A stretch of 64,000 nucleotides of DNA from Salinispora mooreana (lineage in GTDB: Bacteria; Actinomycetota; Actinomycetes; Mycobacteriales; Micromonosporaceae). The notes beneath the pieces were generated by a model. That model was given only the letters and a program-made list of their open reading frames with translations, was not told the origin of the DNA and did no database searches. Position 1 is the stretch's first letter. Each line of letters starts with the position of its first letter. The stretch is taken from positions 3,684,892 through 3,748,891 of the forward strand of contig NZ_KB900614.1 of assembly GCF_000379065.1 (NCBI RefSeq), in the 5' to 3' direction. Shown here in pieces: positions 1 to 6,961 of this stretch. The position numbers were made by a program, and so were the translations under genes.

Positions 1-38
1 GAACAACGTCTCCGGCGAGAGCCCTCCCGCACTAGATA

Positions 39-55
39 TTTTTCGTCACGAAAAA
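39..55. other. Short AT-rich palindrome near the window edge
   Basis: Five T, then CGT, a central C, ACG and five A form a perfect 17-nt inverted repeat 66 bases past the stop of the threonine-synthase-family gene. It could end that transcript or be a protein site. The stem is weak and there is no clear T-run beyond it, so the role is open. The rest of bases 1-120 holds no convincing gene. Confidence 0.3.
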
Positions 56-120
56 CCGGACGTCAAGGCCGCACGGGCAGTTTTCACGCACTCCGGCAAT
101 ACCAATCATTAATCAGCCGA

Positions 121-1407
121 TCAACCCATCAGGCCGGCGTCCCGGGCCGCCCGCAGCGACGCCTTGATCCGGTGGCTTGGGCCCGCCTGATCCGCCACCG
201 CGTCCAGGGTCTTGAGCCCCTCACCGGTATTGAAGATCACCGTCTCGGCGGTCGGATCGAGCCGGCCGGACTCGACGAGCTTTCGCAGCACCGCCACGGT
301 CACCCCGCCGGCGGTCTCGGCGAAGACCCCGGCGGTACGGGCGAGCAGCCGGATCCCGGCCCGGATCTCGTCGTCGTCGGCCGCCGCCATCCATCCGCCG
401 GTACGGCGGACCGACTCCAGGGCGTACGGGCCGGCGGCCGGGTCACCGATATTCAGCGACTTGGCGATGCCGGTCGGCTTGACCGGGTTGATGGTGTCAC
501 TGTCGGCGTGCAGGGCAGCGGCGATCGGGCTACAGCCCGCCGACTGCGCCCCGAACACCCGCCAGCCGCCGGCCGGCGCCTCGACCAGACCGATCTCGAC
601 CAACTCGGCGAACGCCTTGTCGACCTTGGTCAGCAGCTCACCGGAGGCCATCGGAATCACCACCTGGGCGGGGATTCGCCAGCCGAGTTGCTCGGCCACC
701 TCGTAGCCGAGCGTCTTCGAACCCTCGGCGTAGTAGGGCCGCACGTTGACGTTGACGAAGGCGGTGTCCTCGAACTCGTCGGTCTCCACCAGCTCGCCGC
801 AGAGCCGGTTCACGTCGTCGTACGACCCGTCGATCGAGACCAGGTCCCCGCCGTACACGGCCGTGGTGAGCACCTTGCCCTGCTCCAGGTCGCTGGGGAT
901 GAAGACCACCGACGGGGCGCCGGCGCGGGCGGCGTGCGCGGCGACCGAGTTGGCCAGGTTCCCGGTGGAGGCGCAGGCGAACCGGGTGAAGCCCAACGAC
1001 CGGGCGGCGGTCAGCGCCACCGACACCACCCGGTCCTTGAACGAGTGGGTCGGGTTGGCGCTGTCGTCCTTGACCCAGAGCGGCGCGGTGAGGCCCACCT
1101 CGGCGGCCAGCCGCGGGGCCGCGACCAGTGGGGTGAAGCCCGGGTCGAGGGTGACCCGGGTGGCCGGGTCCTGCCCGACCGGCAGCAACGGCGCGTACCG
1201 CCAGATGTTGCGCGGGCCGGCCTCGATCTGCTCACGGGTGACGGCGGCCAGCGCGGCGGGGTCGTGGTCGACCTCAAGCGGGCCGAAGCACTCGTAACAG
1301 GCGTGCTGGGCGATGAGCGGGTACCGGGCCGAACAGGCGCGGCAGACCAGGGCGCGGGCCGGGCTGGCGGCGGGGTCGATCCCGGACGGGGCGAGGGTGG
1401 ACGTCAT
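121..1407 (-). CDS. thrC: Threonine synthase family PLP enzyme (ThrC or MetM-like)
   Basis: 428-residue fold-type II PLP enzyme. An N-terminal zinc-ribbon-like segment carries Cys22, Cys25, Cys37 and Cys40. The PLP lysine is Lys124 in PTHSFKDR, followed by the STGN phosphate-binding loop. ThrC converts O-phosphohomoserine to threonine. The ATG is chosen because a GAGGA ribosome site lies just upstream, directly beside the closing stem of a SAM-I riboswitch. SAM control is unexpected for a threonine gene. As far as I recall, Streptomyces MetM, a threonine-synthase homologue, makes homocysteine from O-phosphohomoserine and sulfide and is associated with a ThiS-like partner. This protein resembles that Cys-containing subgroup, so a methionine role is a real alternative. 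No ThiS-like gene is visible in the 120 bases left downstream. Family is certain; substrate is not. Confidence 0.9.
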   Translation of the reverse strand: MTSTLAPSGIDPAASPARALVCRACSARYPLIAQHACYECFGPLEVDHDPAALAAVTREQIEAGPRNIWRYAPLLPVGQDPATRVTLDPGFTPLVAAPRLAAEVGLTAPLWVKDDSANPTHSFKDRVVSVALTAARSLGFTRFACASTGNLANSVAAHAARAGAPSVVFIPSDLEQGKVLTTAVYGGDLVSIDGSYDDVNRLCGELVETDEFEDTAFVNVNVRPYYAEGSKTLGYEVAEQLGWRIPAQVVIPMASGELLTKVDKAFAELVEIGLVEAPAGGWRVFGAQSAGCSPIAAALHADSDTINPVKPTGIAKSLNIGDPAAGPYALESVRRTGGWMAAADDDEIRAGIRLLARTAGVFAETAGGVTVAVLRKLVESGRLDPTAETVIFNTGEGLKTLDAVADQAGPSHRIKASLRAARDAGLMG

Positions 1408-1417
1408 CTCGAGATTC

Positions 1418-1552
1418 CTCTCATCTGCCCCCGCGTCGCACTCTGCGGCGGGGCCGGAATTGGCACCTGCCCCCGCCGATCACTCTGGGTGATCACGTGG
1501 GATGGTTGCCGGGGCGTCTTCGGGCCGTGTCCCTCAGCCCCTCTGGATGAGG
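1418..1552 (-). promoter_or_regulatory. SAM-I (S-box) riboswitch
   Basis: Read on the minus strand, the leader shows the S-box core. P1 is CTCATC (1546-1551) pairing with GATGAG (1420-1425). The conserved AGAGGGGCTGAGGGA block comes next, then GGCCCGAAGACGCCC, GGCAACC, and the J3/4-P4 block GGTGCCAATTCC. The P1 3' strand abuts the GAGGA ribosome site of the thrC-like gene, so ligand-stabilised P1 could block translation. No T-run terminator is visible. S-box RNAs normally turn genes off when SAM is high. Confidence 0.95.
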
Positions 1553-1570
1553 CATTCAGTTGTGCCGCCG

Positions 1571-1576
1571 AGTGTA
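1571..1576 (-). promoter_or_regulatory. Candidate -10 element for the SAM-riboswitch transcript
   Basis: TACACT on the minus strand lies about 20 bases before the riboswitch P1 stem, which would place the transcript start a few bases ahead of the aptamer. No good -35 box is seen. Confidence 0.45.
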
Positions 1577-2003
1577 GGCCGGCGACCACGACCGATGACC
1601 ACCCGTTCCCACCCTGTGGCGAAGTGTGATTCACCCCGCAGTGGCACCGAGCCACCGCTCTGCCCGGCCCACCACGACCACCACCGCATAACTCCCTGTG
1701 ACGGTGGGGGTGGGGGTAACTCCATCCGGCTACCCACAAACCGCGACACGCATCGACACAGGCAACAGTGGTCACTACCGGTCTCGGCGGTGCTGACAAG
1801 TCACGCTTCCTTCGATATGGTCGGCGGGACCACTACCTCGGCCACAGTTGACTGCCATTCGCGACCAAGGGCAGGCGCATCATTCGAGTCGCCCGCCTCG
1901 GGCCACCGGAAGGGGCACCGATTCAGGTACCGGCCGACACGAAGAAAGGCGAGGCGAAAGTGATGGCAGCCAGCGAGACCTCGCCCGCGATGTGACTACA
2001 CCA
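1577..2003. other. Intergenic stretch without a recognised gene
   Basis: Between the divergent riboswitch promoter and the next gene I see no convincing coding frame and no RNA structure that I can name. An 11-codon frame beginning GTG-ATG near 1960 and ending TGA is present, but nothing beyond its position supports it. Confidence 0.4.
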
Positions 2004-2026
2004 GGTCACCAAATATTTCGGTGACC
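2004..2026. promoter_or_regulatory. Inverted repeat GGTCACC-N9-GGTGACC, possible operator
   Basis: Seven-base arms flank a 9-base AT-rich centre (AAATATTTC), 57 bases before the start of the secreted protein gene at 2084. The placement fits an operator. The same half-sites recur at 59561-59578. Confidence 0.4.
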
Positions 2027-2083
2027 CGACAATGGGAACGGCTGCGCTGCGTGCGGGATCGAGCGACCAGCGGAGGAGCTCAC

Positions 2084-2611
2084 ATGGGGAGAACAACCGC
2101 CTATTCGTTAGCACTTGGCGGCACCGTAGCCCTGCTGGCACTCTCATTCACCGTTGCGTTCACGACAGGCACGGACCAGGAGAGTCCCCGCCAAATTCAG
2201 CTAAGGGAAGCCGAGGAGCTACTTTCGGAAGCGGTAGACCTGGCACAGGCCGGTAAGTTTGCCGACCTGTGCCAGACTGCCGGTAGTCAGTCGAATTGCC
2301 GGTCAATTCTCGAATACACCACGTCCGAGGAATGGCTACCGAACGATGGGATGCCGCGTGTGATGGCCGTCAAGCGCTATCCAGCCAGTAACACACATGC
2401 GGAGCACCTGGTGTTACGCGTTAAGGGCAGTCGAGCCGATGGCACGACCTACGAAACTGACTTTCCGGTGGTACGGGCGGATGACGGAGAGGCGGTCAGC
2501 CTCTACCCCATCTACTGGTCCGGAATGGCATTTTCCGCATCTGCAGACGCGTGCAGCAGGCAGGTTGGCAAGGCTTGTGCCCAGACTCAGATTGATGCCC
2601 CTACGGGGTGA
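2084..2611 (+). CDS. Secreted or membrane-anchored protein of unknown function
   Basis: 175 residues. Residues 7-27 form one hydrophobic segment after MGRTTAY, so the protein is exported or N-terminally anchored. The rest is a soluble domain with four cysteines in two pairs (around 60/68 and 161/168) that could form disulfides outside the cell. I recognise no family. The ATG is set by a GGAGGAG ribosome site 5 bases upstream. Base use differs from the neighbours: lower G+C, AT-ending codons and at least two TTA leucine codons (Leu9 and one in VLRVK). This suggests recent acquisition and, by analogy with streptomycetes, possible bldA-type tRNA control. Confidence 0.7.
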   Translation: MGRTTAYSLALGGTVALLALSFTVAFTTGTDQESPRQIQLREAEELLSEAVDLAQAGKFADLCQTAGSQSNCRSILEYTTSEEWLPNDGMPRVMAVKRYPASNTHAEHLVLRVKGSRADGTTYETDFPVVRADDGEAVSLYPIYWSGMAFSASADACSRQVGKACAQTQIDAPTG

Positions 2612-2675
2612 TCCACCTGTGGGCCACACCTGGTCGCCTGGATGCGATGCAACGATTGCCAAGCACGAGACAGGG

Positions 2676-2719
2676 CCACATCCCACCTGCCACCTGACCG
2701 CGTTACCCCAGCTCTGGAC
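2676..2719. repeat. 44-bp dispersed repeat, copy 1
   Basis: 38 of 44 bases match 9076-9119 in the same orientation. At 9.1 kb the repeat covers the last codons and 3' flank of a live GntR gene. Here it covers the end of a decayed copy. Confidence 0.75.
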
Positions 2720-2770
2720 CAACAACACATCGGGATTCGTGACCCGGCACCCAAACGACGCACAGATCCG
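2703..2770 (-). pseudogene. GntR regulator relic (C-terminal end only)
   Basis: On the minus strand the frame ends in VVGPELG then TAA. The intact GntR gene at 9103 ends in VVERPELG then TAG, and the 3' flank also matches. Preceding residues (VPGHESRC) resemble the wing of a GntR winged helix (GHQGKGTY). No helix-turn-helix part remains, and the frame abuts the beta-helix relic. Read as debris of a second copy of the GntR gene. Confidence 0.5.
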
Positions 2771-2785
2771 ACAGCATGCCAGTGT

Positions 2786-3209
2786 TCAGGCAGAGCCGTC
2801 CAGACTGACGACGTGACCGTTGAGGGTGTTGGCGGTGGCATCGGCTCGTGATACACCCCAGATCACGGACGAGGTTCCCGTTTCGGTCCAAATGAAGTGT
2901 TCTGTGAGGCTACCGGGGTGCGACTGCACCGCGCCGCCGATCGTCTGGTGCGTCGTGGTTCCCGCGATGTGGATGCCGGCTGTGCTTCCACCGTATGTAT
3001 ATGCCCCGAACAAACTGCAGCTCGTGCAGTTTCTCATCAAGAATCCTTCGGTGGTGAATACCTCGGCGCCGCAGCTAGTTAGGGTAACGGCTCTGCATCC
3101 GAAAAGCGCGTAGCCACGCCTGCCTCCGTCACAGGCGCATCCGGTCAGGGACGAGTAGCTCACGGTGTCCAATTCGTAGCCGTTCTTAGCATTCCCTAGT
3201 AGCGCTTTG
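2786..3209 (-). pseudogene. C-terminal fragment of a parallel beta-helix (pectate-lyase-like) protein
   Basis: The last roughly 128 residues are rich in short Ser/Thr/Gly/Asn/Cys turns such as YSSLTGC and MRNCTSC, the pattern of right-handed parallel beta-helix rungs in surface enzymes and tailspikes. It has no proper start. Read upstream, the frame stays open through KNGYELDTV into the right end of the transposase relic. That is what an insertion cutting off the 5' part would leave. The original function cannot be told. Confidence 0.55.
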
Positions 3210-3600
3210 TTAGGTTCGGTAGCGTTTGTTGCGGTGTAGCGGTTTCACGGGTTGGTGGCAGGTGATGCAGGCGCCGGTCCAGGTCGCGAGGAGTCGTTGT
3301 AGCTCGCGGATGATCGTGTAGAGGGTCAGGCCGGCGCATCCGCTTGTGGGTCCAGGCGTAGTTCGGTGATGAACAGGTGCGCGGCGGTGACCAGGGTGAC
3401 GTGGCGGTGCCAGCCGGTCCAGGAGCGGCCTTCGAAGTGGTCCAGGCCGAGGCCGGTTTTCAGTTCGCGGTAGTCGTGTTCGATGCGCCAGCGGATCTTG
3501 CCGTGGCGGACCAGGTCGGTGTGGTTGGTGGTGGCGGGCAGGCTGGACAGCCAGTACTTGACCGGCTCAGCTTGGTCGTGGGGCCGCTGCCCCGTCTGCG
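3210..3600 (-). pseudogene. IS701-like DDE transposase remnant, frameshifted
   Basis: Contains the C-terminal transposase block KYWLSSLP, IRWRIEHDYRELK, GLGLDHFEGRSW and HRHVTLVTAAH, including the catalytic Glu region. The frame then breaks near 3330 and resumes in the next frame as GLTLYTIIRELQ to HRNKRYRT followed by TAA at 3210-3212. The N-terminal two thirds, including the first catalytic Asp residues, are missing or scrambled. It is dead. Terminal inverted repeats were not identified. Confidence 0.8.
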
Positions 3601-3750
3601 GCACCCGGGGACGGTGTAGACCCTGGTCGGAGGCGTACGGCGAGCTAGTCGCCCTTGACCTCCTCCGGCTGCATACGGCGGTCGGCGAATGGAAATCGAT
3701 ATGCACGAGCTTGCTTGGAAGCATATGCGCTGCGACAACAGGCACCCGGC

Positions 3751-3769
3751 GATGCCGGCGGCATCACCG
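3751..3769. repeat. 19-bp repeat, partial copy of the hairpin at 4065
   Basis: Identical over 19 bases (GATGCCGGCGGCATCACCG) to 4077-4095, which is the core and one arm of the long inverted repeat downstream. Only the inner 6-bp stem is present here. Confidence 0.8.
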
Positions 3770-4064
3770 CTGGTTTGCCGGTCTCTGGCTCGGCCAGCCC
3801 GCTGCGGCCGTCACGACGTGTTCACGAGGCAGGCGCAGGACAACCGAGTGTTCTGGGAGGCCGTCAACCAAACGACGGTCCCTGAGCCGGCCGACTTGCA
3901 CGGCCTGCTCAATCAGGTAGTCCGTCACCTGCGAGAGGACAACGCTGCGAGCGGTATCGACGGTTGATGCCACTCCTATCCCAGTAACCACGTCTTGCGG
4001 CGACTCCCAACCGCGGTCGAAGCGAGGCGACAGTCGGTCCCGGCGATCGGCGGCGCGAACGTAG

Positions 4065-4103
4065 CCAGTTCTCGGTGATGCCGGCGGCATCACCGAGAAC
4101 TGG
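4065..4103. repeat. Perfect 18-bp inverted repeat with 3-base loop
   Basis: CCAGTTCTCGGTGATGCC (4065-4082), GGC, then its exact reverse complement (4086-4103). It lies 47 bases past the stop of the kinase-like gene at 4150, so it could end that transcript, but there is no T-run. It could equally be a folded-back copy of a mobile-element end. Confidence 0.85.
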
Positions 4104-4149
4104 TTCTTCAGCCCCAGACTGGGCGGACAACCCACCTTTCGGCCCCTGC

Positions 4150-5097
4150 TCAAGAGCTCCAGGCTGCGCGCTCGTCGCCACTCAGCAGCCGGGCTGCGCT
4201 GGTGACCTGTCGGCGGATGATCTGTTCCACGCGAACATCGTCGGCGTCTTCGTCGCCGGATGTGGCGAGGCGTAGGAACCAGGCGGTGCTCCAGAGGCGG
4301 TGCCAGCCCAGCGCCCAGACACCGGCGGGTCGTCCGCCGCGAGGGTCGAGCACACGTGGGTCACCACCTGCGTTGATGTAGGCGTGGAGCTGGTTGTGGA
4401 TTCGGGCGGGGTCGGGTGGCTGTCGGGTTCCTTGCCAGGCCGCGAGGTCGAAGATGCCTGGTCCGACAAAGGCCATGGCGAAGTCAATCACGCGTAGGCC
4501 GGTGCTTCCGATGTGCAGCGCGGTGGGGTGGAACTCGCCGTGCACGACGCCGAACGGCGGGGTTTCGGCACCGGCCGCCAGGTGTGGGGCATCCCTAGCG
4601 AGGAGTTCCAGGGGCCGCAGGAGGTCCGCGGCGGTGGCGAACCGGCCACCGGCGCGCAATCCGGTGAGCAGTGCGACCGCATGGGACGGGATGTCTGCGA
4701 GTTGGGCTTCGCCCCATACGGGCAGGCCACCGGGCTTGATCGTCGTTTGATGCAAGGCTGCGGCAGCTGCGGCACCGTCGATGTCATTGGGCTGGCGGAC
4801 GGGCTCCCCGAGATCTTCCATGATCATGATCAGCTTGTTGTTGTGGATTGTTGCTGCGTGTACGGCGGGCACGGGCGCACCGGCGTGGGCTGCGGCCGTC
4901 AGTACCTGGGCCTCCCCCATGAACGGCGCCGTGGCGTATTTGACGATCACGGTGTGGCCGTCGGCCAAGGTGAGCCGTTGCACTCCGGACAGTTTCCATA
5001 CCCGGATAGCCGCACGCCTGGTGGGGATGGCGAGGCCGGCACGCTGACACAGGTCCTCGCAGACCGCGTCGAGCTGGGGCACATTGAGTGTGCTCAT
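4150..5097 (-). CDS. Aminoglycoside phosphotransferase-fold (kinase-like) protein
   Basis: 315 residues with the APH/choline-kinase layout. An N-lobe has a lysine in VIVKY (Lys53), the linker region is LIMIMEDLGE, the catalytic-loop equivalent is HGEFHPTALH (186-195), and the metal-binding Asp is in VIDFA (Asp205). In active members the loop is HGDxxxxN. Here the catalytic Asp is Glu and the Asn is Leu, so phosphotransfer may be weak, altered or lost. The ATG overlaps the stop of the HD gene upstream (ATGA), so the two are translated together. Substrate unknown; the family does not imply drug resistance. Confidence 0.8.
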   Translation of the reverse strand: MSTLNVPQLDAVCEDLCQRAGLAIPTRRAAIRVWKLSGVQRLTLADGHTVIVKYATAPFMGEAQVLTAAAHAGAPVPAVHAATIHNNKLIMIMEDLGEPVRQPNDIDGAAAAAALHQTTIKPGGLPVWGEAQLADIPSHAVALLTGLRAGGRFATAADLLRPLELLARDAPHLAAGAETPPFGVVHGEFHPTALHIGSTGLRVIDFAMAFVGPGIFDLAAWQGTRQPPDPARIHNQLHAYINAGGDPRVLDPRGGRPAGVWALGWHRLWSTAWFLRLATSGDEDADDVRVEQIIRRQVTSAARLLSGDERAAWSS

Positions 5098-5675
5098 GCT
5101 CTGGGGACGGTCGCCGTTGCCTGGGCCAGGTCGGCCAGGGCCGCGTCGAGGGCCAGGCTGAGGGTTGTGGGCACGGCGCCGATGCTCGTGCGCTGGTAGG
5201 TGTGGAAGAAGGCGAGCAGGTCAAGCAGCGGGCGGCGGCGGACGAAGAACGCGGTGACATCGCCGAACAGGTCGGCTCGCCGCAGCAGCGACCGCAGGGC
5301 CACGACTTTGTCCGCCGTGGACAGCAGCATGAGGTGGCTGTCAGCGAGGTCGGGGATGAACGGCGTTCCATGGTCCATGGCGTCGTGCTCGGACTGCATA
5401 CCCCGAATCAGTCGGCGGACCTCCGGGCTGAATCGGTACTCAAGGAAGTGGTCGAGCTTCAGGGACACGGGCGCGAATTCGGGCGCGTCATGTAGCAGCG
5501 CGGCGGCCACGACATCGACATCCACGTCAGGTCGGTGTGCGCCGACAGTGACGGCGACTCTGGCGGCGTGGGTGAGCGCAGGCCGGTCGTCGATCGTGCG
5601 CCCCGCGCACCATTGCTTGGCCACGGCCAAGGCGTCCTCGATGATCGGCGCCCGGGGCAGTGCGAGAATCGTCAT
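5094..5675 (-). CDS. HD-domain metal-dependent phosphohydrolase
   Basis: 193 residues. The HD signature is complete: His36 in LTHAARVA, His62-Asp63 in LLHDAPEF and Asp122 in STADKVVALRSL, the arrangement of SpoT/YfbR-type nucleotide phosphohydrolases. The start is the ATG with an AGGAGGT ribosome site 8 bases upstream; longer frames are antisense to the next gene. It is translationally coupled to the kinase-like gene. A phosphohydrolase and a kinase-fold protein together, near a deoxyribosyltransferase-like gene, suggest nucleotide or nucleoside metabolism or signalling (inference). Confidence 0.82.
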   Translation of the reverse strand: MTILALPRAPIIEDALAVAKQWCAGRTIDDRPALTHAARVAVTVGAHRPDVDVDVVAAALLHDAPEFAPVSLKLDHFLEYRFSPEVRRLIRGMQSEHDAMDHGTPFIPDLADSHLMLLSTADKVVALRSLLRRADLFGDVTAFFVRRRPLLDLLAFFHTYQRTSIGAVPTTLSLALDAALADLAQATATVPRA

Positions 5676-5705
5676 CGCCAATACCTCCTGTTCAGCCCGT
5701 ACGAT

Positions 5706-6170
5706 GTGGGGGTGGAGTTGGACGGTCCGCTGGAGCGCTGGTGCGAGGAGACGTGCGGGATCTGCCCCGCGCAGACGCTCGCGCCCGGTCGGTTCGATGT
5801 CGTCGCCCGGCCGGCGAACGAGTTGGCGTTCAATCGGCAGCTCGGCTGGCGGGCAACCCCGTCGGGGACCCCGGTGTGCGTGCACCCGTACCGGGTGGGG
5901 ATGCCGCCCGGGGCTTACGCGTCGGCTGGTGAGCCGTTGCCCGACCTGGCGACTCTGCAGGTCTTTGAGCCACCGGAGGAAGCGCTGGTGCTGCCCGATT
6001 CGCTGGATGATCTGAGTGCGTGGATGGTGGCGCATCTGCGGAATACCGATCCGGATCGGATCTTCAGCACGGTGGCTCGGCTGGAGCAGGCTGCTGGGGA
6101 AAGGTTCGCACCCGGCGAGGTCGTGAAGATCCTGCGCCGGGTGCTGTCAGTCGAGATGGCCAGGGTCTAG
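5706..6170 (+). CDS. Unknown protein with N-terminal Cys cluster
   Basis: About 154 residues starting at GTG; GTG 5712 is also possible. Near the N-terminus is CEETCGIC, a Cys-x3-Cys-x2-Cys group that could bind metal. The rest is an acidic alpha/beta protein ending in a helical segment (DPDRIFSTVARLEQAAGERF). No family recognised. Its start is only 30 bases from the divergent HD gene, leaving little room for separate promoters. It overlaps the next gene tail-to-tail by 4 bases. Confidence 0.6.
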   Translation: MGVELDGPLERWCEETCGICPAQTLAPGRFDVVARPANELAFNRQLGWRATPSGTPVCVHPYRVGMPPGAYASAGEPLPDLATLQVFEPPEEALVLPDSLDDLSAWMVAHLRNTDPDRIFSTVARLEQAAGERFAPGEVVKILRRVLSVEMARV

Positions 6171-6769
6171 ACGGCCGCCGGCTTGGGGTCGTCGGTGAAC
6201 ATGGTGTCGAAGTCGATGTCGTGGGACCGGCCGCCCGCCGTGATGCCGACGGCGCCGTACAACTCGTTGAGGTGGGCGATACGACGGTTGGTCTCGCGGG
6301 AGTCGAGCCAGTAGCGCAGCGGCTGCTCGCCCCAGCCGGCCGCGGCGTAGTACACGTCGGTGACACACCCACGGGTGTAGGTGAAGTCCTCCAGGTCGGT
6401 GTCGTGCGGGAACAACACCCCGAGGTCGCGCTCGATCCACGACATGACGGTGTGCTGGGCCAGGACGGCGTGGACCATGTCATCGACGGGCAGCGGCAGC
6501 AACAGTTCGGCGGCCTGCTCGTCGCCGCCCGACAGCTCGAACACGGCAGCCTTGAGTGCGAGCGCCCGCATGGCCTCGACCAGCAGCGGCTGCCCGTCCG
6601 AGTCCAGGTTGAACCGGCTGACCGAGGGCATGCCCGTGTACGTTGCCCAGCACGGGCTGTACTTCATGCTGCTGGTCGTGAATCGCTCCCAGAGATCGTG
6701 AGCCTGCATCTGGCTCAGGATCTCTGCGGCGCGGGTACCAACGGCCGCGGGATCGAGTGTGGTCTTCAT
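6167..6769 (-). CDS. Conserved-looking cytosolic protein of unknown function
   Basis: 200 residues, no membrane segment, rich in aromatic and acidic residues (FPHDTDLEDFTYTRG, YYAAAGWGEQPLRYWLDSRE), with a mostly helical look. The ATG has an AAAGGAG ribosome site 7 bases upstream. It is transcribed away from the XRE regulator, and the intergenic DNA holds two palindromes that may control both. I do not recognise the family. Confidence 0.65.
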   Translation of the reverse strand: MKTTLDPAAVGTRAAEILSQMQAHDLWERFTTSSMKYSPCWATYTGMPSVSRFNLDSDGQPLLVEAMRALALKAAVFELSGGDEQAAELLLPLPVDDMVHAVLAQHTVMSWIERDLGVLFPHDTDLEDFTYTRGCVTDVYYAAAGWGEQPLRYWLDSRETNRRIAHLNELYGAVGITAGGRSHDIDFDTMFTDDPKPAAV

Positions 6770-6876
6770 GTCTACTCCTTTGCTTTCGCCAACAGGTCCG
6801 GGTGCAGCGGCCTGGAGGCTTAGTCACGGACCGCCACGTCCCGTGACCCGACGGTAAATCCATCGATCGGTGTAGC

Positions 6877-6908
6877 TGGTGCCAACTGGCACCACAGCGT
6901 CTACGCTG
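6877..6908. promoter_or_regulatory. Two abutting palindromes between divergent genes, candidate XRE operators
   Basis: TGGTGCCA-AC-TGGCACCA (6877-6894) is followed without a gap by CAGCGT-CT-ACGCTG (6895-6908), 54 bases before the XRE gene and 108 before the divergent gene. The placement fits autoregulation of the divergent promoters. Confidence 0.55.
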
Positions 6909-6961
6909 GTAGCAGGCCATAACCGAAGAAGTCGATCATTCACAGGGGAAGGAGACGTGCG

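Larger units (their letters stand above)
3601..4149. other. Decayed stretch without a gene I can defend
   Basis: Two overlapping frames are open here, one on each strand: 3689-3967 plus, ending in NAASGIDG, and 4153-3764 minus. Neither has a good ribosome site or a family match. The plus frame faintly recalls the NKGAxGIDG motif of group II intron reverse transcriptases and the minus frame the N-terminus of IS4 transposases. Both are too weak to call. The stretch also carries a 19-base repeat and a long inverted repeat. Confidence 0.45.

Noticed and set aside
1..120. A ThiS-like sulfur carrier gene downstream of the thrC-like gene
   Set aside because: I looked for it because of the MetM idea. 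The only minus-strand frame here with a start (25 codons) ends in TAG and has no ThiS features; the rest lies outside the window.
172..1629. Long open frames on the plus strand opposite the thrC-like gene
   Set aside because: They are antisense shadows caused by high G+C; composition is Gly/Arg/His-rich and no ribosome site or family is present.
3689..3967. Group II intron reverse transcriptase fragment
   Set aside because: Only the last residues (NAASGIDG) recall the domain-0 motif; no RT blocks, no intron RNA domain V, no start signal.
3764..4153. IS4-type transposase N-terminus on the minus strand
   Set aside because: A vague resemblance of one 40-residue stretch; key residues do not line up and no terminal repeats were found.
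4150..5097. Aminoglycoside resistance gene
   Set aside because: It has the APH fold only; the catalytic loop is altered and the neighbours do not suggest drug resistance.
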